Of a stretch of 64,000 bases of DNA, positions 8,593 to 17,033 are shown in pieces. Position 1 is the first letter of the stretch, and the number at the start of each line of letters is the position of its first letter. Both the position numbers and the translations under genes were made by a program. Source of the stretch: Sporomusa termitida (GTDB lineage: Bacteria; Bacillota; Negativicutes; Sporomusales; Sporomusaceae); NCBI RefSeq assembly GCF_007641255.1, contig NZ_CP036259.1, positions 2,356,001 through 2,420,000 of the forward strand, in the 5' to 3' direction. The notes under the pieces were generated by a model. That model saw only the letters and a program-made list of their open reading frames with translations. It did no database searches and was not told the DNA's origin.

Positions 8593-9095
8593 TAGTTGAT
8601 CACGTCAATTGTTCTCGGGCTGCCCTGCATAATGCTGCTAATGGCATTACTGTTTTTTACCGCATCCGGCATTAACATATTGCTGTTATTCAGCAGGGAA
8701 GAGAGTACAGCCATTTCTGTTTGATAACCGGACAGCCGGGTAGTTACCTCTTGCTGGACTCTGCTGCGGGCAGCTGTTTCTACCGCCTTAACCAGATTTT
8801 CTTTGATTACGGCCTGATCCTGCATGAGCAGCTGGGTGGCCATAGTGGTAATATCGTTAACTGCAGCGGTATTGCCTGAACGTTCAAGGGCACTCTTGGC
8901 AAGGGTACCTAACAAGGCTTCTCTGTCCGCAAGATTATCTGTCATCTGAAGAATTTGCTGTAATTGAGCAGCGGCACCAGTGCCAGCCGCTTCAGCCAGT
9001 TGATCCTCTAAGAAAGCAGCCTCAGCCTTGGGTAAAGCAAATGAAAGCGGCATTACAAAAACCATCAACAAAACCGCGGTTACTATTTTCTTCAA
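8592..9095 (-). CDS. Exported protein of unknown function
   Basis: A 167-residue protein with a typical signal peptide (KKIVTAVLLMVFVMPLSFA, cleavage near AEA-AF). The mature part is mostly alpha-helical and rich in Ala, Leu, Gln and Asn, with no Cys and no motif I recognise. The TTG at 9095 is preferred over the ATG at 9113 because AAAGGAG lies 8 bases before it; that motif is inside the longer frame. It stands alone between terminators. In a diderm host it would be periplasmic. Confidence 0.75.
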   Translation of the reverse strand: MKKIVTAVLLMVFVMPLSFALPKAEAAFLEDQLAEAAGTGAAAQLQQILQMTDNLADREALLGTLAKSALERSGNTAAVNDITTMATQLLMQDQAVIKENLVKAVETAARSRVQQEVTTRLSGYQTEMAVLSSLLNNSNMLMPDAVKNSNAISSIMQGSPRTIDVIN

Positions 9096-9174
9096 GGTTA
9101 GCACTCCTTTCATCTGATGTGGTTCAAATGATATTTTACCATAAGGTTTACATAAAAAATAGTGGTAAGTTTAA

Positions 9175-9203
9175 GAAAAAGCCTGCTCGCAGGGCAAACA
9201 GGC
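9175..9203 (-). terminator. Terminator of the M20-like gene
   Basis: GCCTG/CAGGC-based hairpin with a T5 run on the minus strand, directly after the stop codon region at 9215. Confidence 0.75.
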
Positions 9204-9214
9204 GGTTTGGGCCC

Positions 9215-10447
9215 TTATTTTGCTAATTGCTGCAGCATGGCTGTCAATACGTCGACGCCGGCGCCAATCGCGGCTTGTGCCGCCCGGCGGCTGCCGTTGC
9301 CGGCCGTTTCGCCGCCGGGGATTAATATCAGCCCGGCCGGGGCCAGATGGGCCATATTCACCACATCATAGCCAATGCGGTCGTCCAGGCGCAGACTGGA
9401 AAGTTTTAGTCCCTGGCAGACACTTTCCAGTGTACTGACGATGGTTTGATCAAGCATAAACGGTTTTTCAGATGAGATTACCTCAATGGCTACCGGTGTG
9501 TCATGATCGTCAGCAATCATACTGACTTCATCTTTTATAGCCTGCAGAATAGCAATGATACTTTCATGTTTTGTGCCATTTATCTCGACCCACATTTCGA
9601 CCACGGCGGGAATTAACGCCGGGGTTCCCGGATATGTTTTCAGCGTTGTCACGGTGGCGACTGTCCCCTGGTAATCATGCTCGGCCGCGATATTCCTCAC
9701 GGCCAGCACAATCATAGCGGCGCTCACCAGTGCGTCCTGGCGCTCGGCCAGCAGTATGCCGCCGGCAGGACCGGCCAGGCCGTTTACTGTCATTTTCAGC
9801 CTGGTGGGGGCCGCAATGTTTTCTACAATGCCAATATTCACCCTACCCTGTTCCAAAATCCGGCCTTGCTCGGTATGCAGGGCCAGAAAAGCCTTAATAC
9901 TGTTCTTCGGCCGGGCAGCAGAGCGGATCTGTGCAAAATCCGGTGCGAGAGCAGCTGCTTCCGCAGGGTCTGCCTGCTCTTTACTTCTTTTCCAGGCCTG
10001 CTCACTGACTAAGCCGGCCATTGCTTTGCTGCCTAAATTCGCCAGGTTGCAGTGGCCGGGGGCCTCGCCGGCAAACACCACTACTTCCAGGGGATGTTTG
10101 CCGGCGCCGCGCTCCCGTAATGTTTTAACCGCCGCCAGACTGCATAATACCCCCACTATACCGTCATAGTTACCGGCGACAGGAATGGCGTCCAGCTGAG
10201 AGCCGGTCATTACCGCCGGCAAGGCAGCCTGACTGCCGGCCGGCTCGCAGCGTCCGATCATGTTGCCGGCTGCGTCGGTATGGACAACAAGACCTAGGTC
10301 GTGCATCAGCTCAGTAATGAAACAGCGCACCTGCTGACCGGCGTTGCTAACCGTCCGGCGGGAGGTGCCGGCTTGTTCCCGGCTACATTGAGCCACCTGT
10401 TCTAAATTTTCCAGAACCCATTCACTCGCCCAAGGATTCGCTTGCAT
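9215..10447 (-). CDS. M20-family amidohydrolase-like protein with altered metal site
   Basis: The 410-residue protein aligns in layout with allantoate amidohydrolase/N-carbamoyl-L-amino-acid hydrolases. However, the di-metal ligands are changed. Numbering from GTG 10453, the usual GSHLD is GSQLD (Q86), the usual EEG is EAP (E130, A131), and the usual GHDA is GYDV (Y362). Only GNYDG (D97) and LHTEQG (H193) keep the canonical residue. The ATG at 10447 has GGGG 8 bases upstream. It may be a non-catalytic homologue or use another chemistry. It is a single gene with no purine or pyrimidine catabolism neighbours. Confidence 0.8.
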   Translation of the reverse strand: MQANPWASEWVLENLEQVAQCSREQAGTSRRTVSNAGQQVRCFITELMHDLGLVVHTDAAGNMIGRCEPAGSQAALPAVMTGSQLDAIPVAGNYDGIVGVLCSLAAVKTLRERGAGKHPLEVVVFAGEAPGHCNLANLGSKAMAGLVSEQAWKRSKEQADPAEAAALAPDFAQIRSAARPKNSIKAFLALHTEQGRILEQGRVNIGIVENIAAPTRLKMTVNGLAGPAGGILLAERQDALVSAAMIVLAVRNIAAEHDYQGTVATVTTLKTYPGTPALIPAVVEMWVEINGTKHESIIAILQAIKDEVSMIADDHDTPVAIEVISSEKPFMLDQTIVSTLESVCQGLKLSSLRLDDRIGYDVVNMAHLAPAGLILIPGGETAGNGSRRAAQAAIGAGVDVLTAMLQQLAK

Positions 10448-10561
10448 CGCCACCGCCCCTTACTGTACTCTTTTACTGACAGTATACCGCTATTTTGCTC
10501 ATAATTCCATAATTGCTTTAGAAAAAAATGGCTTGTGCCGGTTCCGCCGGCAAGACGAAAT

Positions 10562-10592
10562 AAAAGCGCCTGGCTTTGCCAGACGCTTTTTA
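10562..10592 (-). terminator. Terminator of the siroheme reductase gene
   Basis: AAAGCGTCTGGC and GCCAGGCGCTTTT pair around a short AAA loop on the minus strand, giving a stem with a T-rich tail. Confidence 0.85.
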
Positions 10593-10593
10593 T

Positions 10594-11265
10594 TTAGCCT
10601 AATATCCCCTGTTTGACAGTGTCCAGACCTAAGCGGTCAATCATCATGCCAATCCGCTCATGCTTGCGGGCATTCTGTTGGTAATAAGCAATAATTTTTT
10701 CAATAACAGGCGTTACTTCGGCCTGGGGCAGTCCTTCTACCAACAGATCGGCGATTCTGGCTCTGGCGCCGGCACAGCCGCCGATCACAACCTTCCAGCC
10801 TTTGGCTGTGCCGATCAGCCCAATGTCCTTAACCCAGCCCTCGGCACAGGAATTAGTACAGCCGCTGACGCCGAATTTCATCTTCCCGGGCAATTCCATG
10901 CCATGATACTTTTTATCAAGCTCCAGCCCCAGTGTCAGCCCATCCTGCTGGGCCCGCTTACAGAAATGAGTGGCCGGGCATATTTTGATGCTGCGGACAC
11001 ACAGGCCGACGGCCGCCCCCTTATCCATCCCCAGGTCGTCCCAGACGGCATCAATTTTGTCTTCCGGAATACCAACAATGGCAATCCGCTGGGCGGAAGT
11101 CAGTTTGAGCGCCTTGGCGCCATATTTTTCGGAAACATCAGCAATTTTTCTTAACAGGTTAACATCAAGAATAACTCCCCCCGGAATATGCGGGGCAATT
11201 GCATAGGTTTCCCGGTCGCGCTGAACAATCGCGCCTTTTGCCAATAAATCTGTTTTAAGATCCAT
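10594..11265 (-). CDS. Small siroheme/4Fe-4S nitrite-sulfite reductase domain protein
   Basis: A 223-residue protein with one half-size ferredoxin-like domain (residues 1-75) and the siroheme/4Fe-4S domain. The four cluster cysteines appear as CPATHFC (Cx5C) and CTNSC (Cx3C) in the canonical order. Size and layout match the small, low-spin assimilatory-type sulfite reductase of Desulfovibrio and related clostridial proteins. The physiological substrate is not established here. No siroheme synthesis or electron-transfer gene is adjacent. The ATG at 11265 is the natural start. Confidence 0.85.
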   Translation of the reverse strand: MDLKTDLLAKGAIVQRDRETYAIAPHIPGGVILDVNLLRKIADVSEKYGAKALKLTSAQRIAIVGIPEDKIDAVWDDLGMDKGAAVGLCVRSIKICPATHFCKRAQQDGLTLGLELDKKYHGMELPGKMKFGVSGCTNSCAEGWVKDIGLIGTAKGWKVVIGGCAGARARIADLLVEGLPQAEVTPVIEKIIAYYQQNARKHERIGMMIDRLGLDTVKQGILG

Positions 11266-11363
11266 GATCTGATCAAACCTCCTGTAAAATAATAATATTT
11301 AATAGAGTATTATTATAAATTGGATATTAATTGAAGAATTCCTGCTAAAAAAAACCTTCACAC

Positions 11364-11390
11364 AAAAAAAATAGCGCCCAAAGACGCTAT
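11364..11390 (-). terminator. Terminator of the ferritin-like gene
   Basis: TAGCGTCTTTGGGCGCTA forms a hairpin followed by eight T on the minus strand. Confidence 0.85.
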
Positions 11391-11408
11391 TAATATCGGT
11401 TGTACTCT

Positions 11409-11918
11409 TTAAGCCCAGCCGTCAAGCATTTCCCGCAGCTTAACCACATGCGTCTGTTCTTCAAATTTTAAGAGATTGAATATATTTCTGGCTCCTTCAA
11501 ACTTAGCACATTTTGCCAAAGCATCATAAAACAGGATGGAATCTTTTTCGTCCTGCATAGCGGCCTGCAAAATATCGGCAATGCTTTTGAACTCGGGAAA
11601 CATTTGGGCGGCTTTGTCTTTAGGGAAAATATGAGGTTCAGCAAGTACGGTCAGATAGCGGGAAGTCTCCTGATCGAACAAATAGTCCTCGCCGTCCTGT
11701 TGATTTTCTTTCACCTGGTTGTACAACTGGGTAAATTGTTCAAGGTGCTGAATTTCCTCATTCATAAGCAGCATGAACAGGTCTTTATGTTCTTTGGCCT
11801 CTGCTTGCTCATAGGCTTTTTTGTAGAAATCGCGGCCACGGGCCTCCATATCAATCGCTATTCTCAGTGCTTCCAGATCACTAAACAAATTGCCTATATT
11901 ACAGGCGTTTTTTTCCAT
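11409..11918 (-). CDS. Ferritin-like/rubrerythrin-type diiron protein
   Basis: A 169-residue four-helix protein with two half-repeats carrying carboxylate and His ligands: EARGRDFY, then EEIQHLEQF, then DEKDSILFY, then EEQTHVVKL. This E...ExxH pattern is that of erythrin-type ferritin-like diiron proteins, usually linked to peroxide or iron handling in anaerobes. There is no rubredoxin-like CxxC domain, so it is not a classical rubrerythrin. The ATG at 11918 follows AAGGAGG. It is a single gene. Confidence 0.88.
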   Translation of the reverse strand: MEKNACNIGNLFSDLEALRIAIDMEARGRDFYKKAYEQAEAKEHKDLFMLLMNEEIQHLEQFTQLYNQVKENQQDGEDYLFDQETSRYLTVLAEPHIFPKDKAAQMFPEFKSIADILQAAMQDEKDSILFYDALAKCAKFEGARNIFNLLKFEEQTHVVKLREMLDGWA

Positions 11919-12035
11919 AATATCAGCCTCCTTTTCAGGTAATTTACTGATATATTCCATATTTCCAAACGAATTCCTTTCTGGATTGTGAGATTATTAA
12001 CTTTTTTATCAAAAAATAATGAAAAATTACTTAGT

Positions 12036-12070
12036 TATAAAAAACTTGGCTTATGCCAGGTCCTTTAGGA
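12036..12070. repeat. Palindromic repeat, family 2 (short copy)
   Basis: Contains AAAAACTTGGCTTATGCCAG and GTCC, the core of a dispersed palindrome also found near 14183, 30091, 41040 and, reversed, 52813. Confidence 0.6.
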
Positions 12071-12097
12071 TATAGGCGGTCTTACTTCCTAAGATAC

Positions 12098-12172
12098 TTA
12101 CTATCCTGAAAATAGCATTTTTTTATTCTTTGATGGTGCCGTTGTAACAACCTGACTGTCTATCAGGAAAAT
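12098..12172. repeat. Structured repeat, family 3, copy A
   Basis: About 75 bases closely related to 14572-14648. The ends TCCTGA/TCAGGA pair, and two inner hairpins are possible (GTTGTTACAACGGC and AAAAATGCTATTTT types). It follows the terminator of the 12218 glutamine synthetase gene. Confidence 0.7.
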
Positions 12173-12208
12173 AAAACACACTCCCTGGTGTTTGGCCGGG
12201 AGTGTGTC
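12172..12208 (-). terminator. Terminator of the glnA-like gene
   Basis: ACACACTCCCGG and CCAGGGAGTGTGT form a long stem followed by a TTTTATTTT tail on the minus strand. Confidence 0.88.
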
Positions 12209-12217
12209 TTTCTCTGT

Positions 12218-14128
12218 TTAGCAGATATGGATCATGTTCTTTTTGTACTGGCTGTACAATATTTTTAAAGTGCCTATTTTCTCGGACATTTCAATTTGCA
12301 GGGCGGATACGCTGTCATAATCACTTGTTTCAATCGCCTCTTTAATACGGGTAAACAGGCTTTTCTGCGATAGGCAGTCTTTGGCCAGATACATTCTGAG
12401 ACTGTTGATCTTATCCCAGTGATGCAGATCAAGGTCACTGCCGGAATCCGCATCATGCAGCAGTTTGGCCTCTTTAACGATAGCCAGGTTTTCCGGAATT
12501 ATGCGGTTTAACAGTTCGGTTTGCCAGCGTACCAGGGCACCGGCGACAAAAGCCTGCACAAGCTCAGGCCGGAAGGCACCGCCGGCGGTCAGTGTTTTCA
12601 CTTTTTCCGGGTATTTACTAATACTCTGGGTATTTTCCCAGACGGTGGCAGGCGGTTTGCTGAACAGACGGTCCCTCTCTTCCTCGCTATAATCATCAAA
12701 CACATCATGCTCGCTGCGATAGGCCCGGTCAGTTTCAAGATAGAAGCCTGCCGTACCGGCAGCTTTTGACAATTCCGCATCAATTTCGGCTACCGATTTG
12801 CCGGAGTTAACGGCAGCTTTGATACCATCAAGCATACTCATATAAAAAGCAGTCAAAGCAATATAGGTATTAGTGTACGGGTTAGGGGAACGAACCTCAA
12901 ATCTGGTTGCCAGCGGATTATTAATATCCCGGACAAGACCGGCCAGAATGGTCCGGTTACGGGAAGGTACGGCCGGTGTATGCCCCAGGGAGGTTACGAT
13001 ACATATGGGGGCTTCAAAACCAGGCTTTAAGCGGTTAAGGGAGTCGTTGGTCGAGGATATGAACGGATTGATTACCTCGTAATGCTTTAACAAGCCCATA
13101 ATCGCACCATAGCCGATGGCACTTAGGAAATGTTGCTTCATATCCGCCGGCGAGAACAGGTTGACAATTTTACCTGATTTGAGTCTGGCAGCAATCCCCA
13201 CATGCGTATGCTCGCCATTACCGGCCACACCAATAATCGGTTTAGCCTTGAAGGTTACCTCCAGACCGTTAGCCCGAAACGCTTCTTTCACTAAAATTCT
13301 GGCTTGCAGCTCATTATCGGCGCATTGCAGGGCATTGGAAAACTTCCAGTCAATTTCAAGCTGCTCCATAACATGGCTTAGATGGCCGGCTTCATCGATT
13401 CTGGCTTTTACACCACCAACCTCTTTATGACCCATTTCCGGTTCGAGACCATACCGGGCCATCATCAACAGGGCCTGTTCCATAGCTGTCCGGACATTGC
13501 CCCGGGTACGCTGCCAATATTGTTCCTGCATAACCTGCGAAGCAGACAGTTCTTCCACCTCGGCTTTGTTAGCCGGGGTTTTTACCCAAAATTCAAGTTC
13601 AGTGGCCGCAGTAAAAAGGATATCGTCGACTTCAGCGTTATTGATATGCTCTAACCCGGCGATTTTTTCATTCTTTTGGAACAGAGCTTGGATTTCACCT
13701 TTGATATATTCGAGACTTTGCGCCAGTATGGACCGGGAGTCAACCCTCAGACCATTATGTACCAGGAATGCGGGAATCCTAAGTGTGCCTACAGGCTTAC
13801 CTGTTGCCTCATCAATATGTTCAAAATTATAATCAACAAACCAGTTAACGCCGGCATCTGCCAGCATATCAACCTTGGCATTATTTAATGTGGCAATCCC
13901 GGTGAGAACAACAGATGAGCCATCTGTTTGTACTGCGCTGCCGTTATAAAAATCATCCATATCCTTAATGAATAAATTAATCGGCACTTTTTCATCAGTA
14001 TCATTACCTGCCAGATCAATGCCGACAAGTGATGCGAATTGGATTTCCGGGTGGTTATTGAGCAGGTTCAAAATTTCTTCTTTGCCATACTTACCGGCAG
14101 GAATCAAATACACTAAATCCTTAACCAT
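12218..14128 (-). CDS. Glutamine synthetase, large divergent type I fold
   Basis: Expected to make glutamine from glutamate, ammonia and ATP. At 636 residues it is much longer than bacterial GSI (about 445-470). Recognisable active-site blocks are TELEFWV (metal ligands), GNGEHTHVG, NRLKPGFEAP, SRNRTILAG and RFEVRSPNPYTNTY, in the right order. The extra length lies in inserts and a helical C-terminal tail. The ATG at 14128 follows GAGGTG; a longer frame to 14209 lacks a ribosome site. It is paired with a type III enzyme and shares that gene's promoter and attenuator design. Confidence 0.88.
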   Translation of the reverse strand: MVKDLVYLIPAGKYGKEEILNLLNNHPEIQFASLVGIDLAGNDTDEKVPINLFIKDMDDFYNGSAVQTDGSSVVLTGIATLNNAKVDMLADAGVNWFVDYNFEHIDEATGKPVGTLRIPAFLVHNGLRVDSRSILAQSLEYIKGEIQALFQKNEKIAGLEHINNAEVDDILFTAATELEFWVKTPANKAEVEELSASQVMQEQYWQRTRGNVRTAMEQALLMMARYGLEPEMGHKEVGGVKARIDEAGHLSHVMEQLEIDWKFSNALQCADNELQARILVKEAFRANGLEVTFKAKPIIGVAGNGEHTHVGIAARLKSGKIVNLFSPADMKQHFLSAIGYGAIMGLLKHYEVINPFISSTNDSLNRLKPGFEAPICIVTSLGHTPAVPSRNRTILAGLVRDINNPLATRFEVRSPNPYTNTYIALTAFYMSMLDGIKAAVNSGKSVAEIDAELSKAAGTAGFYLETDRAYRSEHDVFDDYSEEERDRLFSKPPATVWENTQSISKYPEKVKTLTAGGAFRPELVQAFVAGALVRWQTELLNRIIPENLAIVKEAKLLHDADSGSDLDLHHWDKINSLRMYLAKDCLSQKSLFTRIKEAIETSDYDSVSALQIEMSEKIGTLKILYSQYKKNMIHIC

Positions 14129-14182
14129 TTGCTTCACCTCATGTTTAAATTGACTTACCGCGGGAATGCCCTGAGCCAAGAT

Positions 14183-14270
14183 GATAAGAAAAGACTTGGC
14201 TTGTGCCAAGTCCTGGCGGACGCCGGCAGAAGCCCCAGTCGTTCTTACTTATGATCAGCAAGAGGGTATA
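14183..14270. repeat. Palindromic repeat, family 2, in the glnA leader
   Basis: Begins ATAAGAAAAGACTTGGCTTG and continues through GCCAAGTCC, a GC-rich ACGCCGGCAG part and ATGATCAGCAAG. A very similar copy starts at 41040. It lies between the leader terminator and the glnA start, so it is probably transcribed. Confidence 0.75.
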
Positions 14271-14284
14271 CTTGCCGATGATGT

Positions 14285-14337
14285 TAAAAAAACAGGCTCC
14301 CCCACTGCTGCTTGCGGAAGAGCGACACCGACTCAGG
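14285..14337 (-). promoter_or_regulatory. Leader attenuator of the glnA-like gene
   Basis: On the minus strand CCTGAGTC (14330-14337) precedes a hairpin of GCTCTTCC (14316-14323) with GGGGGAGC (14296-14303), followed by CTG and seven T. It lies inside the leader, about 155 bases before the start codon, so it should act as a regulated early terminator. The glnN leader has the same design. ANTAR-type antitermination is a plausible control but only inferred. Confidence 0.75.
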
Positions 14338-14353
14338 TTTTAAATATGTCTTT

Positions 14354-14381
14354 ATTATAGCATAAAAATACAATTTGTCCA
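14354..14381 (-). promoter_or_regulatory. Promoter of the glnA-like gene
   Basis: TGGACA (14376-14381), a 16-base spacer and TATAAT (14354-14359) on the minus strand. The surrounding bases, including the AATTG and TTTTATGC spacer, are nearly identical to the glnN promoter. Confidence 0.85.
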
Positions 14382-14571
14382 GGAGTCTACACCGGGCTTA
14401 CATTTTAATAGATAAACGCTGAAAATCAGTGGAAAACTGTTACTTTCCGGTCATTTTGCCGCTTTAACAGCCATCGATATTTCTCCGGTTATTAAAAATA
14501 AAGAAAACCCGGCTGGCGCCGAGCCTTGGGCGAAAGCGTAAGCCGATGTTGTCCTTAGCCAGGGAAAGTTA

Positions 14572-14648
14572 TACTTTCTATCCTGAAAAATAGCATTTTT
14601 CATTCTTTGCTGGTGCCGTTGTAACGGCATTACTGCCTATCAGGATAA
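14572..14648. repeat. Structured repeat, family 3, copy B
   Basis: The outer arms TATCCTGA/TCAGGATA enclose a perfect TGCCGTT-AC-AACGGCA hairpin and a GAAAAA-TGCTA-TTTTTC hairpin, giving a three-way junction on either strand. It lies just beyond the glnN terminator. Copy A lies at 12098-12172. Confidence 0.75.
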
Positions 14649-14679
14649 AAAACCTGACTTGAGCCAAGTCAGGTTTTGT
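14646..14679 (-). terminator. Terminator of glnN
   Basis: AAAACCTGACTTGGCTCAAG followed by TCAGGTTTTTT forms a stem with a T-run on the minus strand. Confidence 0.88.
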
Positions 14680-14688
14680 CCTTACTTA

Positions 14689-16782
14689 TTATACATTAAA
14701 TAACAGGTCACCATAGGTTGGGAAGGGCCATACTTCTTTGTCTACCAGAGTTTCAAGCGTATCGGCAACCTCGCGCAGGGGACTCATCTTCTCAAACACG
14801 TCAAATCTGAATAAGGCGGCTTGGGCATAGGTGTCACCATGAGCATTATCCGCTTTTGCCACAGCTTCTTCCAGGACCGCAATATTCTTCTTGAGGGCGG
14901 CAGTTAAGGAAGACACTTCTGTTAATAGTTCGGTTTGCGCCGTTACATCGGCCGCCACACCGGTAGCCTTGATGGTGTTGATTGAACCAGCCAGGTTAGT
15001 GGCAAATTTAATCACGGCCGGCAGTATCTCCCGTTTGGCCATCTCTATCATTGTCAGGGCTTCAATGTTGATGGTCTTGATATAATTCTCAAGCAATATT
15101 TCATAGCGGGATTCCATTTCCACTCTGCTTAAGACTCCATGTTTTTCCATTACGGCCAGGTTCTTTTCCGCAATCAGGGCTTTAATGGACTCGACAGTGG
15201 TTTTTATATTCGGCAAGCCCCGTTTATCCGCTTCCGCTACCCATTCATCGGCATAACCGTTACCGTTAAATACTACATTCTTATGCTTGGTTACATATTC
15301 ACTAAGAATTGTTTTAACTTCAGCCTTTATATCCTTGGCGCTTTCCAGTCTGTCGGCAACTTCGTTCAACACTTCCGCCACAATTGTGTTTAAAATATAA
15401 TTCGGTTCGGCAATCGACGCGGAAGAGGGAACCATTCTAAATTCAAACTTGTTACCGGTAAAGGCAAAGGGGGAGGTTCTGTTTCTGTCGGTTGCATCCT
15501 TGGGCAGGGCCGGCAGGGTAGTAACCCCGATTTCCATCTGGCCGCCAGTCTTAGAGCTTGTTGCGCCGCCATTTTCAATTTGCTCGAGAATGTCTTGTAA
15601 TTGCTCGCCTAAGAATATTGATATGATAGCAGGAGGAGCTTCATTAGCACCCAGACGGTGATCATTGCCCGGGTTGGCTGCTGACACGCGCAGTAAGTCG
15701 GCATAAACATCGACAGCTTTTATGACCGAACACAGGAATACAAGAAATTGCTCATTGTCATGGGGAGTATGACCTGGCTCAAGCAGGTTCAGGCCATCAT
15801 CGGTACCCATAGACCAGTTATTATGTTTACCGGAACCGTTAATGCCGGCAAAAGGTTTTTCATGCAGCAGGCACACCAGGTCATGGCGTAAGGCAACTTT
15901 TTTCATCGTATCCATGGTAAGCTGGTTGTGATCTGTTGCAATATTGGTGGTAGTAAAAATTGGGGCTAATTCATGCTGTGCCGGCGCAACCTCATTATGT
16001 TTTGTCTTGGCGGAAATTCCCAGTTTCCAGAGTTCTTCGTCCAGTTCCTTCATGTACGACGAAATTCTTTCTTTAAGCGAGCCGAAGTAATGATCTTCCA
16101 GTTCCTGGCCTTTGGGCGGTTTGGCCCCAAACAGGGTCCGGCCTGTAAATATCAGGTCTTTTCTTTGGGCAAAGGTGTTTTTATCAACAATAAAATATTC
16201 CTGTTCCGGCCCGACTGTGGTAATAACTTTATTGGTTGTTGTATTGCCAAGCGCTTTTAATACCCGCAGGGCTTGTTTTGACAGAGCTTCCATGGAGCGC
16301 AGCAACGGTGTCTTTTTGTCCAATGCTTCTCCTGTATAGGAGCAGAAAGCAGTAGGAATACATAGTGAGCCGTCTTTTATGAAGGCCGGTGATGTGCAAT
16401 CCCAGGCCGTATACCCTCTGGCTTCGAAGGTTGCTCTAAGACCACCGGAGGGGAATGAAGACGCATCCGGCTCGCCTTTGATCAATTCTTTGCCGGAAAA
16501 TTCCATGATAACCTTGCCATCTGCAGTTGGCGATATAAAGGAATCATGTTTTTCGGCAGTGATGCCGGTCATTGGCTGGAACCAGTGAGTAAAATGGGTG
16601 GCCCCTTGTTCCAGAGCCCAGTCTTTCATTGCACTGGCGACTACATCGGCAACGGCCGGATCTAAGTGCAGCCCCTCTTCAATTGTCTTCTTTAAGGCTT
16701 TGTAAGTGCCTTTGGGAAGACGTTCTTTCATAATAGCAGCATTAAAGACGTTGGCACCAAAAATTTGACCTAGATTGCTCAT
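14689..16782 (-). CDS. glnN: Glutamine synthetase type III
   Basis: A 697-residue enzyme of the GSIII family, which forms large double-ring oligomers and makes glutamine from glutamate and ammonia. Family motifs seen include [40 protein letters not shown] and [17 protein letters not shown]. Length is as expected for GSIII. The ATG at 16782 is preceded by AAGGGG. The gene has its own promoter and attenuator leader. An IS insertion lies directly upstream of the promoter but duplicated the promoter rather than breaking it. Confidence 0.95.
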   Translation of the reverse strand: MSNLGQIFGANVFNAAIMKERLPKGTYKALKKTIEEGLHLDPAVADVVASAMKDWALEQGATHFTHWFQPMTGITAEKHDSFISPTADGKVIMEFSGKELIKGEPDASSFPSGGLRATFEARGYTAWDCTSPAFIKDGSLCIPTAFCSYTGEALDKKTPLLRSMEALSKQALRVLKALGNTTTNKVITTVGPEQEYFIVDKNTFAQRKDLIFTGRTLFGAKPPKGQELEDHYFGSLKERISSYMKELDEELWKLGISAKTKHNEVAPAQHELAPIFTTTNIATDHNQLTMDTMKKVALRHDLVCLLHEKPFAGINGSGKHNNWSMGTDDGLNLLEPGHTPHDNEQFLVFLCSVIKAVDVYADLLRVSAANPGNDHRLGANEAPPAIISIFLGEQLQDILEQIENGGATSSKTGGQMEIGVTTLPALPKDATDRNRTSPFAFTGNKFEFRMVPSSASIAEPNYILNTIVAEVLNEVADRLESAKDIKAEVKTILSEYVTKHKNVVFNGNGYADEWVAEADKRGLPNIKTTVESIKALIAEKNLAVMEKHGVLSRVEMESRYEILLENYIKTINIEALTMIEMAKREILPAVIKFATNLAGSINTIKATGVAADVTAQTELLTEVSSLTAALKKNIAVLEEAVAKADNAHGDTYAQAALFRFDVFEKMSPLREVADTLETLVDKEVWPFPTYGDLLFNV

Positions 16783-16882
16783 CCAAAAAAACCCCTTTCA
16801 ATTTACAGTAGTTAATGGTGTAATATTTTGGTTGTTCTCAATAAACTATCAATTAATAAAAATAAACCTTTGCCAATACAAA

Positions 16883-16934
16883 TAAAAAAAAGACTCCCCC
16901 TACATAAATGCAGAGAAGTCATCATTGACTCAGG
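16883..16934 (-). promoter_or_regulatory. Leader attenuator of glnN
   Basis: CCTGAGTC (16927-16934) precedes GACTTCTC (16913-16920), which pairs with GGGGAGTC (16892-16899), followed by nine T on the minus strand. The arrangement copies the glnA-like leader, though the sequence of the stem differs, which suggests functional conservation of the structure. Confidence 0.78.
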
Positions 16935-16954
16935 TATTATTTAAATATGTTTAT

Positions 16955-16982
16955 ATTATAGCATAAAAAAGCAATTTGTCTA
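16955..16982 (-). promoter_or_regulatory. Promoter of glnN
   Basis: TAGACA (16977-16982), 16 bases, TATAAT (16955-16960) on the minus strand. The -10 box forms the first six bases of the 363-bp repeat that flanks the IS element. Confidence 0.85.
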
Positions 16983-17033
16983 GGGATTAAATAACATTAA
17001 AAATATTTTTTCTGCCATTCCTTAGTACTATGG

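Noticed and set aside
12098-12172. Regulatory 3' UTR element of the glutamine synthetases
   Set aside because: Both copies lie beyond the transcription terminators, so a role in the GS mRNAs is less likely than a repeat element; kept only as a structured repeat.
13116-13430. Plus-strand frames over the glutamine synthetase genes
   Set aside because: They lie opposite conserved active-site blocks and have no start signals; they are frame shadows.
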